64,000 nt of DNA, taken from DASQHW01 sp963837155. GTDB lineage: Bacteria; Actinomycetota; Acidimicrobiia; IMCC26256; PALSA-610. The position numbers and the translations under genes were made by a program. Within the stretch, counting starts at the first letter, position 1. Each line of letters begins with the position of its first letter. The notes beneath the pieces are model-generated. The model worked only from the letters and a program-made list of their open reading frames with translations, made no database searches and had not been told where the DNA came from. The stretch lies in the NCBI GenBank assembly GCA_963837155.1, contig CAWIMB010000002.1:2356001-2420000 (forward strand), read 5' to 3'. Below are positions 43,581 through 51,991 of this stretch, in pieces.

Positions 43581-44983
43581 GGGGTCGCTTCCGATTGCTG
43601 CGGCTGTCTGCGTCCGCGCGAACGGAGAGCGATGACCATCATCACGTGGTCGTTGTGGGTGGCGGCTTCGGCGGTCTGCCGGCTTCGCGTTTTCTCGGTC
43701 ATCTGCCGGTCGACGTGACGCTCATCGATCGCCGGAACCATCACTTGTTCCAGCCGCTCCTCTACCAGGTTGCAACCGGCATGCTCTCGCCCGGTGACAT
43801 CGCGCCCGCGTTGCGGCATGTGTTGCGCAAACTTCCGCGAGTTCGGGTCGAGCTGGCCGAGGTCACCGGCTTCGACCTCGAGCGACGCGTCGTCTACGCC
43901 ACGAGGCCTCCGCACGAGCCCTTCGAGGTGCCGTACGACAGTCTCATCGTTGCGGCAGGCGCGGGCCAGTCGTACTTCGGCCACGACGAGCTCGCACTGT
44001 TCGCACCGGGCATGAAGACAATCGACGATGCGCTCGAAATTCGCCGTCGCATCCTTGGCGCATTCGAGATGGCGGAAACCGCGAGCGACCAGGCTGACAG
44101 GCAAGAGTGGCTCACAATCGTGGTCGTCGGCGCCGGGCCCACGGGTGTCGAGCTCGCCGGGCAGGTGCGCGAGCTGGCGACGCGCAGCCTCCGGAACGAG
44201 TTCCGGAACTTCGATCCGTCCTCCATGCGGGTTGTGCTCGTGGACGCCGGCAAGGAGCCGCTCGCAACGTTCGGCGACAACCTGTCGGGCGACGCGCAAC
44301 GCGAGTTGCGCAAGCTCGGCGTCGAGATGCGCATGAACACTCGGGTTGTCGGCATCGACTCCTTCGGCGTCGACATCGAGGTCGATGACGGCAAGGACCG
44401 CATTGCTGCGCGAACGACGATCTGGGCCGCCGGGGTTCACGCGTCGCCGCTCGCGCAGCAGCTCGCTGATGCGTCCGGCGCGACCGTGGATCGCGCCGGA
44501 CGCATCGCGACTCAGCCCGACCTGACGCTCCCCGGTCATCCCGAAGTGTTCGCGGTGGGTGACATGGTGACGCTCGACAAGCTGCCCGGAGTCGCGGAGG
44601 TTGCGCTGCAAGGCGGCCTCCACGCCGCGCACACGATCGGTCGCCGGCTGCGGGGCGACGATCGTTCGATCCCATTCCACTACCACGACGTCGGCAGTGT
44701 CGCGACAATCGGGCGCTTCGACGCGATCTTCAGCTTCGGTCGCACCCGCGCCAGCGGATTTTCCGCCTGGCTCGTGTGGGTGTTCGTGCACCTCGCGTTC
44801 CTCAATGGCTTCGCCAATCGCTTCTCGACCTTGTCGTCGTGGATTCGGTCGATGCTCGGGCGAGCCCGCGCCGAGCGCGTCTTCAGCGTCGGTCACACCG
44901 GCGGGGATCTCAGTGCTCCGGCCGAGGTACGGGCGGCGATCACGCCGAACCAGTTCCCGGCGGACCAGAAGGCGAACCCTTAG
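43577..44983 (+). CDS. ndh: Type II NADH:quinone oxidoreductase (NDH-2)
   Basis: 468 residues from ATG 43577. The FAD motif is VVVVGGGFGGLPASRFLGHL, the quinone-dehydrogenase text HHLFQPLLYQVATGMLSPGD is characteristic, the NADH motif is TIVVVGAGPTGVELAGQ, and the C-terminal membrane-association helix region SAWLVWVFVHLAFLNGFANR matches NDH-2. It transfers electrons from NADH to quinone without pumping protons. The first residue of the FAD motif region reads L-P-A-S instead of the usual A-A-x-x, a minor variation. It is tail-to-tail with cydB (4-bp overlap), giving a local respiratory cluster. Confidence 0.9.
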   Translation: MRGRFRLLRLSASARTESDDHHHVVVVGGGFGGLPASRFLGHLPVDVTLIDRRNHHLFQPLLYQVATGMLSPGDIAPALRHVLRKLPRVRVELAEVTGFDLERRVVYATRPPHEPFEVPYDSLIVAAGAGQSYFGHDELALFAPGMKTIDDALEIRRRILGAFEMAETASDQADRQEWLTIVVVGAGPTGVELAGQVRELATRSLRNEFRNFDPSSMRVVLVDAGKEPLATFGDNLSGDAQRELRKLGVEMRMNTRVVGIDSFGVDIEVDDGKDRIAARTTIWAAGVHASPLAQQLADASGATVDRAGRIATQPDLTLPGHPEVFAVGDMVTLDKLPGVAEVALQGGLHAAHTIGRRLRGDDRSIPFHYHDVGSVATIGRFDAIFSFGRTRASGFSAWLVWVFVHLAFLNGFANRFSTLSSWIRSMLGRARAERVFSVGHTGGDLSAPAEVRAAITPNQFPADQKANP

Positions 44984-46125
44984 CGCTGCACCTGCGAACG
45001 GGTGCGCCGGCGGCGCCCGACCGCGGCGAACGTCACGATCATGACGGCGCCCAGCACAGTGTTCACTGCTTGATGCACCACCGGCGTCGCGTTGACGCCC
45101 CCGTCTGATCGCGGACGGGGCGCGATGCCACCTTCGTCGAGGATGCTGCGCTCGTCGAGGACATAGAGCCCGATCAGCGAAGGGATGACGAGCACCGCCG
45201 CGATCCCGAACACCACGAGCACGGTCTCGAGCGTGCCCGACGGCGCGGCTGCATCGGCGACCGTGAGGCTCTTCGGCAGCATGTACGGCCACTGGGCGAC
45301 ACCCCAGCCGCCGACGATCGTGGCAACCGCCCCGGCCGCGAGGAAACGCGCATAGCGGTGGGCGCCGCGAAGCAACAGGACCATCGAGCCGATGCCGCAC
45401 ACCGCCGAGATGATCACGAGCGGCAGGGCACGAGACGTGAGCCCGTCGAAGACGAAGCGCGCGTCATTGCGCAATACGAAGATGCCACCGATCGCAACGA
45501 TTCCGGCGATGACCGCCGCGACGACCGCGCGCCGGCGGAAGTACTCCGCCATCGCCGGCTCCGCGAGCCGGCGGGCGTCGAAGCTGAGATAGACAGCCGC
45601 GAGGTACGCGCAAGCGGTCACGGCGAGAACTCCGCCGAGAATCGACGTCGGGTTGACCCAGCTGGACCACGGCTCACCCGCCTCACCTCCCGCGGGCACC
45701 CGGCCCGACGCGATGGCGCCCGCCACCGCACCAAAGCAGTACGGAACGAGGATCGAGGAGATCGCGAACGCGGCGCCGAAGTTGCGAAGATCCCGAACGC
45801 GGAGCACGTTCTTGCGAAACACGAAGCTCGAACCGCGTAATACGATGCCGAAGGCCGCGAAGGTCAAGGGAATGAACAGCGTCAGCATGATCGACGCGAA
45901 TGCCTCCGAGAAGGCGGTCCAGAGCACGACCAACGTGAAGATCAGCCACACGTGGTTCGCTTCCCACACCGGCGCGATCGCGTGCGCGATGACAGCCCGA
46001 GGACGCTCGCCCTTCTCCGCGCCACCCGCGATCAGGTCCCAGAATCCGGCGCCGAAGTCGGCACCACCGAAGACCGCGTACGCAGTGATCGCGACGAACA
46101 ACACGACCGCGACCGCATTCGTCAT
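44980..46125 (-). CDS. cydB: Cytochrome bd quinol oxidase subunit II
   Basis: 381 residues with eight or nine helices. The N terminus has the subunit II hallmark YAVFGGADFGAGFWDL, then IAPVWEANHVWLIFTLVVLW and the conserved GSSFVFRK. The C-terminal part ends with a short basic tail. It pairs with cydA upstream (76-bp gap). The oxidase reduces O2 at low oxygen and resists sulfide, which fits the persulfide enzyme in this window (inference). Confidence 0.93.
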   Translation of the reverse strand: MTNAVAVVLFVAITAYAVFGGADFGAGFWDLIAGGAEKGERPRAVIAHAIAPVWEANHVWLIFTLVVLWTAFSEAFASIMLTLFIPLTFAAFGIVLRGSSFVFRKNVLRVRDLRNFGAAFAISSILVPYCFGAVAGAIASGRVPAGGEAGEPWSSWVNPTSILGGVLAVTACAYLAAVYLSFDARRLAEPAMAEYFRRRAVVAAVIAGIVAIGGIFVLRNDARFVFDGLTSRALPLVIISAVCGIGSMVLLLRGAHRYARFLAAGAVATIVGGWGVAQWPYMLPKSLTVADAAAPSGTLETVLVVFGIAAVLVIPSLIGLYVLDERSILDEGGIAPRPRSDGGVNATPVVHQAVNTVLGAVMIVTFAAVGRRRRTRSQVQR

Positions 46126-46201
46126 GCGGCTTCGACCTCCGGCCCTCTATCGCCCGCGAACCGACGCACACAGTCCGGGCCGGAGGTCTGCGCCTGGCCC
46201 G

Positions 46202-47620
46202 TCATCCGACGGGTACCTCGTCGTCATCAGCGTTGACATTGACGACGTGCGTGGGCGGGCGCGGTCCGTACGGGACCTCCGAGTCATCCGGCTCCTCCGC
46301 CTGCTCCCGCCAACGCCGGCTCATCTTGCGCAGCACGAGAATCGTGGTCACGCCGAGACCGATGTAGATCGCGACCACCGCGAGGAACGTCGCCCAAATT
46401 CCCTCGTTCGTGGTCGCGGCTTGTTGCACACGGAATTGGCCCGAGACGATCCATGGTTGGCGTCCAACTTCGGTGAGTGTCCACCCCGCCTCGAGCGCGA
46501 GCACGGATGCGATACCCGCGAACGTCGCGATCCACAAGAAGATGCGCGACCTCGGGAAGTCGCGCCGGAAGATCCACGAGAGCGCGTACCACGCAGATAG
46601 CAAGGACAGGAGCGTGCCGATTCCGATCATGACATCCCATGCCAGATGCACGGTGTTGACCTGCGACGTGGTCGGCCGGTCGGACGGGGGTGTCGCATTC
46701 AAGCCTTGAATCACGGTGTTCTTGCCGGTGCTCGGATCGGACAGCCACGACGCCAGCCCCGGGATCTTGATGCCACCGCTGATCGTGCCGTTGTCGTTGA
46801 GGTGACCGAGCAGCGTCTCGGGCTCATCGCTACCCGTGTTGGGAATCATCTCGATCGCGGCAAACTTCACGGGCTCGTTGTTGTAGACCCAGCGGGCGAG
46901 CGTGTCGCCGACCGCCATCTGTATCGGCGTGGCGATCGCCGCGACGGTGAACGGGATGATGAACCCGAGCCGGTGGTAGCGGTCGCGGCGGCCCCGGAGT
47001 AACCCACGCGCGTACACCGACGCGATGAGGAACCCGCCGACGAGGTACGCGGCGACCAACATGTGCGTCGCCTCGTACGGCGTCGCCTTGTTGAAGATCA
47101 CGCTCCACGGGTCGACGTCCACGACCTTGCCGGCCGAATTGAGCGTGAACCCCTGAGGTTCGTTCATCCACGAATTCGCGGCCACAACCGAGATCGTCCC
47201 GCCGATTCCGGCGAGCACGATCGGCACGCCCGTCCAGAAGTGGGTCCACGGCTTCAGCCGCTTCCAACCGTGGATGTACATCGCGATGAAGATCGCCTCG
47301 AGGAAGAAGAACACACCTTCGAACGCGAACGGAATGCCGAACGCAGCTCCGTACTTCCCCATGAAGTTGGGCCAGAGCAGCCCGAACTCGAACGAGAGAA
47401 CAGTGCCGGTCACCGCGCCCACGGCGAAGGTCACCGCCATGAACTTCGACCACCGCTGGGCAAGCAGTAACGCGTCGGCATCCTCGTGCTTGATCGCGCG
47501 GTAGTTGGCGACCAGCGTCATGAACGCCCACGAGACGCCGAGCGGCACGAGAATGATGTGGAACGCGAGCGTGAACGCCATTTGCGCGCGCGCCCACGGC
47601 ACTGGGTCGACGGCGAGCAC
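46202..47620 (-). CDS. cydA: Cytochrome bd quinol oxidase subunit I
   Basis: 472 residues. The haem b595/d ligand His is in MAFTLAFHIILVPLGVSWAF, the GRQPW quinol-site motif is in EVGRQPWIVSGQFRVQQAAT, and the haem b558 region FEGVFFFLEAIFIAMYIHGW is present. The Q loop is short, as in CIO-type oxidases, so it may be rather insensitive to cyanide (inference from family). ATG 47620 is preceded by a motif M-like site 34 bp away and a better one 93 bp away. Assembly genes cydDC are not in the window. Confidence 0.93.
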   Translation of the reverse strand: MLAVDPVPWARAQMAFTLAFHIILVPLGVSWAFMTLVANYRAIKHEDADALLLAQRWSKFMAVTFAVGAVTGTVLSFEFGLLWPNFMGKYGAAFGIPFAFEGVFFFLEAIFIAMYIHGWKRLKPWTHFWTGVPIVLAGIGGTISVVAANSWMNEPQGFTLNSAGKVVDVDPWSVIFNKATPYEATHMLVAAYLVGGFLIASVYARGLLRGRRDRYHRLGFIIPFTVAAIATPIQMAVGDTLARWVYNNEPVKFAAIEMIPNTGSDEPETLLGHLNDNGTISGGIKIPGLASWLSDPSTGKNTVIQGLNATPPSDRPTTSQVNTVHLAWDVMIGIGTLLSLLSAWYALSWIFRRDFPRSRIFLWIATFAGIASVLALEAGWTLTEVGRQPWIVSGQFRVQQAATTNEGIWATFLAVVAIYIGLGVTTILVLRKMSRRWREQAEEPDDSEVPYGPRPPTHVVNVNADDDEVPVG

Positions 47621-47654
47621 GATTCCAGCTTCGCAAAGACCAAGACCCCCGGCA

Positions 47655-47671
47655 TCCTCCCGGTGGGGTGA
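47655..47671. promoter_or_regulatory. Degenerate motif M (TCCTCC-N5-GGGTGA) before cydA
   Basis: Ten of 12 arm positions, 34 bp before the cydA start codon, the same distance as the copies before 56278 and 60557. Confidence 0.38.
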
Positions 47672-47713
47672 ACCCAGCTGCCTCCAACGCTGGCTCGGCC
47701 CACGTCCCGGCTC

Positions 47714-47730
47714 TCACCTGCCACGGGTGA
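47714..47730. promoter_or_regulatory. Motif M copy (TCACCT-N5-GGGTGA) between cydA and ClC
   Basis: Eleven of 12 arm positions, 38 bp before the ClC start and 93 bp before cydA. Confidence 0.5.
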
Positions 47731-47768
47731 TGGCGCGGACACGACCGGTTCGTACGCTCTGATCGCCG

Positions 47769-49151
47769 ATGACAACCGCGCCTGCCGATCCGCTCGCCGC
47801 CCTGCAGACCCGGGCCTATCTCAAGCTGTTGGTGCTCGCCGCGATCATCGGGGTGCCGATCGCCACCGCGGCCTACTTCTTCCTCAAGCTCATCGACCTC
47901 CTCCAGCAATGGCTGTTCACCGACCTCCCGGAGGGACTCGGCTTCGACTCCATGCCCGCGTGGTGGCCGCTGCCGCTGCTCGGGATCGCGGGCGTCATCG
48001 TCGGCGCAACGATTCGCTACTTGCCCGGCGGGGGTGGTCACTCCCCCGCCGACGGGTTCAAGGCGGGCGGCGCAACGTTGCCCATCGATTTGCCGAGCAT
48101 CGCGCTGGCGTCGCTGGCCACGCTCGCGTTCGGCGTGGTGCTGGGACCCGAAGCGCCCCTGATCGCGATCGGTGGCGGGCTCGCAGTGCTCGCGGTGCGC
48201 CTCGCACAACGAGATGTTCCTGCCCAGACTGCCTCTGTCGTGTCCGCCGCCGGCAGCTTCGCGGCGATCAGCACACTCTTCGGCTCACCGCTCGCGGCCG
48301 CGTTCTTGTTGATGGAGGCAGTGGGCCTCGGCGGCCCAATGATGACGCTCGTGCTGCTCCCCGGGCTTCTGGCGGCCGGCATCGGCACGCTGACCATGGT
48401 CGGTTTGGATTCGTGGACCGGGTTCGGCACGTTCTCGCTGGCGATTCCCAACGTTCCCGGCGTCGGACAACCGACGATCGCCGAGTTCGGCTACGCAATC
48501 GCGATCGGTCTTGCGGCAGCCGTCATCGGAACCGGAATCCGGCAGCTCGCACTCCTCGTGCGACCGCGTGTCGAGCGACGGTTGATCACGTTCACGATTG
48601 TGGTAGGCCTCGGCATTGCGGTGCTCGCGATTGTGTTCGACGAGTGGACCGGAAAGAGCTTCTCGAACGTATTGTTCTCGGGACAGAACGAAATGGGCCC
48701 GCTGATCGCCGAGAGCGCGAGCTTCTCGGTCGGCGCGCTCGTCTTGCTCGTCGTGTGCAAGGGACTCGCGTACAGCCTGTCGCTGAGCGCCTTCCGCGGT
48801 GGTCCGGTGTTTCCCGCGATGTTCATCGGCGCCGCCGGCGGGATCGCGATGTCACACCTGCCCGGCTTGACGATGGTTGCCGGTCTCGCCATGGGCATTG
48901 GTGCGATGAGCGCGGTGATGCTGAAGCTTCCGCTGAGCTCGGTGTTGTTGGCGACGTTGCTCTTGGCTTCCGACGGGCTCATCGTCATGCCGCTGGTGAT
49001 CGTTGCCGTCGTCGTCGCGTACGTCACCTCGACGCGCATTGCTCTCGCGGTCGCGACGCCGGCCCCCGTCCCCGAACCAGGGGCCACCGTGTCGCTGGCG
49101 GAGACCGGCGAGCCCGCACCGCCGGCCGCGAACGTCATTCCCCGAGGGTGA
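47769..49151 (+). CDS. ClC-family chloride channel/transporter
   Basis: 460 residues with about eleven hydrophobic segments. Motifs: GGGGHSPADGF, VVLGPEAPLIAIGGG (the GxEGP loop reads GPEAP, keeping the external Glu) and GGPVFPAMFIGAAGG (the GGxFxP loop). No CBS domains follow. The retained Glu suggests it may exchange Cl- for H+ rather than act only as a channel (family knowledge). It is divergent from cydA and ends 17 bp inside the convergent SnoaL-like gene. Confidence 0.88.
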   Translation: MTTAPADPLAALQTRAYLKLLVLAAIIGVPIATAAYFFLKLIDLLQQWLFTDLPEGLGFDSMPAWWPLPLLGIAGVIVGATIRYLPGGGGHSPADGFKAGGATLPIDLPSIALASLATLAFGVVLGPEAPLIAIGGGLAVLAVRLAQRDVPAQTASVVSAAGSFAAISTLFGSPLAAAFLLMEAVGLGGPMMTLVLLPGLLAAGIGTLTMVGLDSWTGFGTFSLAIPNVPGVGQPTIAEFGYAIAIGLAAAVIGTGIRQLALLVRPRVERRLITFTIVVGLGIAVLAIVFDEWTGKSFSNVLFSGQNEMGPLIAESASFSVGALVLLVVCKGLAYSLSLSAFRGGPVFPAMFIGAAGGIAMSHLPGLTMVAGLAMGIGAMSAVMLKLPLSSVLLATLLLASDGLIVMPLVIVAVVVAYVTSTRIALAVATPAPVPEPGATVSLAETGEPAPPAANVIPRG

Positions 49152-49584
49152 CGCCCAGCTCCGAGAGCAACCCGAGGTTGTCCCAATACTGATGGAACGA
49201 GTTGATCCGCGTTCCCTCGAAGTGGGCAACGGTGACGCCGCGCAAGGTGATCCGCCGACCGGTCGGCTGTACAACCACGTGGCCTTCGAGAGCGATCTGC
49301 CCCACATGCGTCGCCGACACAACCCACTCTGCGTAGCCGCGGTCGCCAACGACATCGATCGGATCGATCAGCATGTCGACCTCGGCGAACGCGTCTGCTC
49401 GTCCCGAATACGCCTCCGCCAGCTCTGCCCACGATGAGATGTCGACGGTCGGAGACCAACCCATGACATCCTCGGTATAGAGCTCGTCTACGAGGCCGGC
49501 ATCGCCGGCGGCGCCGAGCTCGAGGGCCATCACGAGCGTGGCCAGCCGTCCGTTTGCGAGGTCGCGGTCGTTGGTCGTCGTCAT
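49135..49584 (-). CDS. SnoaL/NTF2-like small cyclase-fold protein
   Basis: 149 residues with the NTF2-like cone pattern: an N-terminal helix (ATLVMALELGAAGDAGLVDE), then LYTEDVMGWSPTVDISSWAE, followed by long antiparallel strands (GYAEWVVSATHVGQIAL, RRITLRGVTVAHFEG) and the typical ending INSFHQYWDNLGLLSELGV. Members bind hydrophobic ligands or act as cyclases or isomerases; the substrate is unknown. The upstream neighbour on the same strand starts 17 bp away, so the two may be one transcript. Confidence 0.78.
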   Translation of the reverse strand: MTTTNDRDLANGRLATLVMALELGAAGDAGLVDELYTEDVMGWSPTVDISSWAELAEAYSGRADAFAEVDMLIDPIDVVGDRGYAEWVVSATHVGQIALEGHVVVQPTGRRITLRGVTVAHFEGTRINSFHQYWDNLGLLSELGVTLGE

Positions 49585-49601
49585 GCCCGCGCCGACACGA
49601 A

Positions 49602-49925
49602 CTATTCGCTCAGGACAAGGTCGTCTTCAGTGGGTGCATGGCCGTGGACAACGAGCGCGTAGATCACCAGCGTGTCGATGAGGATCATCGTGAACGACCA
49701 GAACGGGAAGTGCGCGAGGTACGCGAGTTGGAAGATGAGGTTGAGACTCGCGACGATCACACCGGCAACCCGTGCCCACATCGCTCCCGCGAGAATCGCC
49801 AGACCGCCGATGAGAATCATCGTCGCGGCGAACGTCCTCCATCCCGCGCCGGTGTCGACGTAGTACGGCTGATAGTAAGCCGAACCCCTTGCGGTTCGAT
49901 TGCCCGGGAGTTGAGTCGTAGACAC
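49602..49925 (-). CDS. Four-helix small membrane protein (DUF7144-like)
   Basis: 107 residues with four membrane helices after a polar N terminus (SAYYQPYYVDTGAGWRTFAA). Helices: TMILIGGLAILAGAMWARVA, VIVASLNLIFQLAYLAHFPF and WSFTMILIDTLVIYALVVHG. Closely similar small proteins are widespread in Actinomycetota and unstudied. Motif M copies lie at 49989 and 50032. The tail (APTEDDLVLSE) is acidic. Confidence 0.72.
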   Translation of the reverse strand: MSTTQLPGNRTARGSAYYQPYYVDTGAGWRTFAATMILIGGLAILAGAMWARVAGVIVASLNLIFQLAYLAHFPFWSFTMILIDTLVIYALVVHGHAPTEDDLVLSE

Positions 49926-49988
49926 TGCATGCCTCCGAGACCGCGGTTCATGACAGCCTCATGACATTCCCCTGGGAAGGCGGACGCA

Positions 49989-50005
49989 TCACTCAAGGTG
50001 GGTGA
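49989..50005. promoter_or_regulatory. Motif M copy (TCACTC-N5-GGGTGA)
   Basis: Eleven of 12 arm positions, 63 bp before the small membrane protein. It forms a pair with the copy 30 bp to the right. Confidence 0.5.
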
Positions 50006-50031
50006 ACCTCACTGCCCGCTGCGCCCGTACC

Positions 50032-50055
50032 GCATCACCCCCGTGAGGGTGATGC
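50032..50055. promoter_or_regulatory. Extended motif M palindrome with 9-bp arms (GCATCACCC-N6-GGGTGATGC)
   Basis: Core at 50035-50052. It is the longest dyad of the family: GCATCACCC CCGTGA GGGTGATGC, extended by one more matching base on each side (C/G). It lies 70 bp upstream of the gene at 50126. Confidence 0.6.
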
Positions 50056-50125
50056 GGAGCCGCGTGCCGCGCTGTGGAATGTCCCCCACCCGGCGAGGAC
50101 CGTCGCCCGCAAAGACGAAACATCG

Positions 50126-50602
50126 ATGAGCGTCGACACGCCTGAACAACCTCCGATCACCCCCCGCGAGCTTGCGACAACGTTTGTGCAGCATGCCCGG
50201 TCGATGGAATGCGAAGATGACCGTCTGTCGCTACGCGGGATCAGCCCGGCCACGTTGTACATCGCCGAGGGACCGCCGCCCGAGGTCGGGCACATCACGG
50301 CAAGACAGTTCGTCGACCTCTGGACCGAGGGGGTCCACAGCTACGCGGACAACCCGCCGACGGCTGTGCTCGCCTTTGTCGGCGATAGCGACCGCCTGCC
50401 GGCCGACGTGGTCCTGATCCTGCGAACGCCACGGCTGTACCTCAACACGCTTGCCTACGTGTGCCACGTCACCGAAGGCGCGCTCCCGTCGACTGCAGGG
50501 GCGTGCTCGCTGTTCATCGAGCCGCCCGACCGACCGCTGTCACCCCGGGCCGTCATGGAGTTGCACCGCACCAGACGACTCGGCGGTCGCCGCGGTTTCT
50601 GA
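50126..50602 (+). CDS. Hypothetical protein
   Basis: 158 residues, soluble, no hydrophobic segment. It reads ITPRELATTFVQHARSMECE, then SPATLYIAEGPPPEVGHITA and VLAFVGDSDRLPADVVLILR, LYLNTLAYVCHVTEGALP and a proline-rich end. The beta-rich centre ending with a Cys/His pair could be a small ligand-binding fold, but I cannot name the family. ATG 50126 follows the extended palindrome at 50032. Its last 60 bp overlap the convergent YihY gene, which supports neither frame strongly. Confidence 0.5.
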   Translation: MSVDTPEQPPITPRELATTFVQHARSMECEDDRLSLRGISPATLYIAEGPPPEVGHITARQFVDLWTEGVHSYADNPPTAVLAFVGDSDRLPADVVLILRTPRLYLNTLAYVCHVTEGALPSTAGACSLFIEPPDRPLSPRAVMELHRTRRLGGRRGF

Positions 50603-51494
50603 GTCTTCTGCGAGGCCGAGTTCGAGCGGCGGAGTCGCCCGGTGCTGCTTGCGTCGCGACAGCGTGACGTTGAGGACCGTGGCCGCGATCACAACGCGAC
50701 CGATGACGTATGCCCAGACGAGCATCGCAAGCGCGGTCCCGATCGCACCGTACGTGTCAGACTTCCTCGATACCAGGTGCGCAAACCAATACACGGTCAC
50801 GACGTGCACGACCTCGATGCCAACCGCGAAGACGATCGCGCCGGGCACCAAGGCGGTCCAGTCGCCTTCGTGTGGAAGCCGAGCGCGAGATCAGCAGCCA
50901 CAGCCCGAACGGAACCGCCGAAAAAATGACGATCGCGACGATCCCGCCGACGAATGTCTCCGCACGCAACCGGCCGATGAGCCCGACCACCACAAGCGTG
51001 ACCGTCAGCGCGGCGACGAGCATCAGGGAGGCGCGGGTCAGCCGCCGTGGCTTGGCAATGCGCGTACGCCAGACCAACGTGTGTTCGATCCAAAGGACGC
51101 GCAGCAGCGTGCGGCCCGCGGAGATCAGTGCGAAGGTCGCGATCACCGTGACGAGGATGCGGTTCCACAGGCTGAGGTCGTCGGAGCTCCGGATCGACGA
51201 CGCGATGAGGCCGGCGCCGCCCGCGGCTTTGGCGACCGAGTTCGGATCCTGGTGCGTCGCGCTCCCCGCGAGCCCGAGACCGACGACGATGACGAACACG
51301 TACGGCACGATGAACAAAAAGAATCGAAACGCAACGGCGCCCGCGAGCACCTGACCTCCGGCCTCGGCGTCGAGCTCGAGAGCCCCCAGGGCAGCGTCGA
51401 TCGTGGTCGACTTCGTCCGCGAGCGCTCGAGAGACTCTCGACCCTGTGTGATCCGCGTTCGCGATGTAATCCCGCCTCGTTCGGAGGCGAGCAA
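50540..51494 (-). CDS. YihY/BrkB-family membrane protein (one frameshift)
   Basis: About 317 residues. The N-terminal part reads EAGGQVLAGAVAFRFFLFIV with the family pattern of an early Arg/Phe-rich helix, then four further helices. After a frameshift near 50890 the last part reads RLPHEGDWTALVPGAIVFAV and includes the family text YGAIGTALAMLVWAYVIGRV. BrkB/YihY proteins have six helices and an unknown, possibly transport, role; they are not RNase BN. ATG 51494; motif M lies at 51570. Confidence 0.82.
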
Positions 51495-51569
51495 GGCGTG
51501 ACGCGTCGTCGGGCACGTCGTCGTCGTTGGTCGTTCCTCGAGTGTGCAGGCACGCCGACCGCTCGGTCG

Positions 51570-51586
51570 TCACCCTGGCCGGGTGG
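51570..51586. promoter_or_regulatory. Motif M copy (TCACCC-N5-GGGTGG)
   Basis: Eleven of 12 arm positions, 75 bp upstream of the YihY-like gene and 9 bp beyond the end of the STAS gene. Confidence 0.5.
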
Positions 51587-51595
51587 ACGCAAGCG

Positions 51596-51889
51596 TCACG
51601 ATTCCCGCTCGAAGAGTGACTGGGCTCCCGATCTCCTGAGCTGCGTGCGCAGCGGTCGAGGCGGGTTGATCAAGCGAGGCTGGATACCGCGCTCGAACGC
51701 GAACCGGGCGAGTCCGACGAGGAACGCGACACCGCTCGCATCGATCGAGGTCACCCGGCCACAATCGATGAGGAGCTCGGCGTCGGCGAGTTGCAGTGCC
51801 TCGACGGCCGCGGCCAAACCGTCCTCGCGGGAGACCGTGCCGATGTCACCCGCGAGCGTGAGCCGGCCGGGTGTCCACGAGACCGTCAC
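51596..51889 (-). CDS. STAS-domain anti-sigma factor antagonist-like protein
   Basis: 97 residues, the usual length for a stand-alone STAS domain. LTLAGDIGTVSREDGLAA and LLIDCGRVTSIDASGVAFLV match SpoIIAA-like proteins. The phosphorylation motif is D-A-S-G rather than D-S-S-G, so one of the two serines is missing and regulation by phosphorylation cannot be assumed. No anti-sigma kinase is adjacent. The PP2C phosphatase at 28.5 kb could act on such a protein (inference). Confidence 0.8.
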   Translation of the reverse strand: MTVSWTPGRLTLAGDIGTVSREDGLAAAVEALQLADAELLIDCGRVTSIDASGVAFLVGLARFAFERGIQPRLINPPRPLRTQLRRSGAQSLFERES

Positions 51890-51933
51890 GCTCCTCCTCC
51901 CCGCTGGCCTGTAGACGGTGCCGTAGTCGTTGC

Positions 51934-51951
51934 TGTAGACAAATGACTACG
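51934..51951. promoter_or_regulatory. TetR operator candidate 1 (TGTAG-N8-CTACG)
   Basis: TGTAGACAAATGACTACG, nearly identical to the second copy 32 bp to the right. The repeated dyad lies just upstream of the TetR gene. Confidence 0.65.
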
Positions 51952-51965
51952 GGTCTGGGCCTGAG

Positions 51966-51983
51966 TGTAGACAAGCGGCTACA
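51966..51983. promoter_or_regulatory. TetR operator candidate 2 (TGTAG-N8-CTACA)
   Basis: TGTAGACAAGCGGCTACA, a perfect dyad with 5-bp arms. It ends 8 bp before the GTG of the TetR gene, an ideal position for autorepression. Confidence 0.7.
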
Positions 51984-51991
51984 CTTGTCAA

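Noticed and set aside
43457..45400. Minus-strand frame of 647 codons over NDH-2
   Set aside because: Shadow of the NDH-2 gene; no start context or family.
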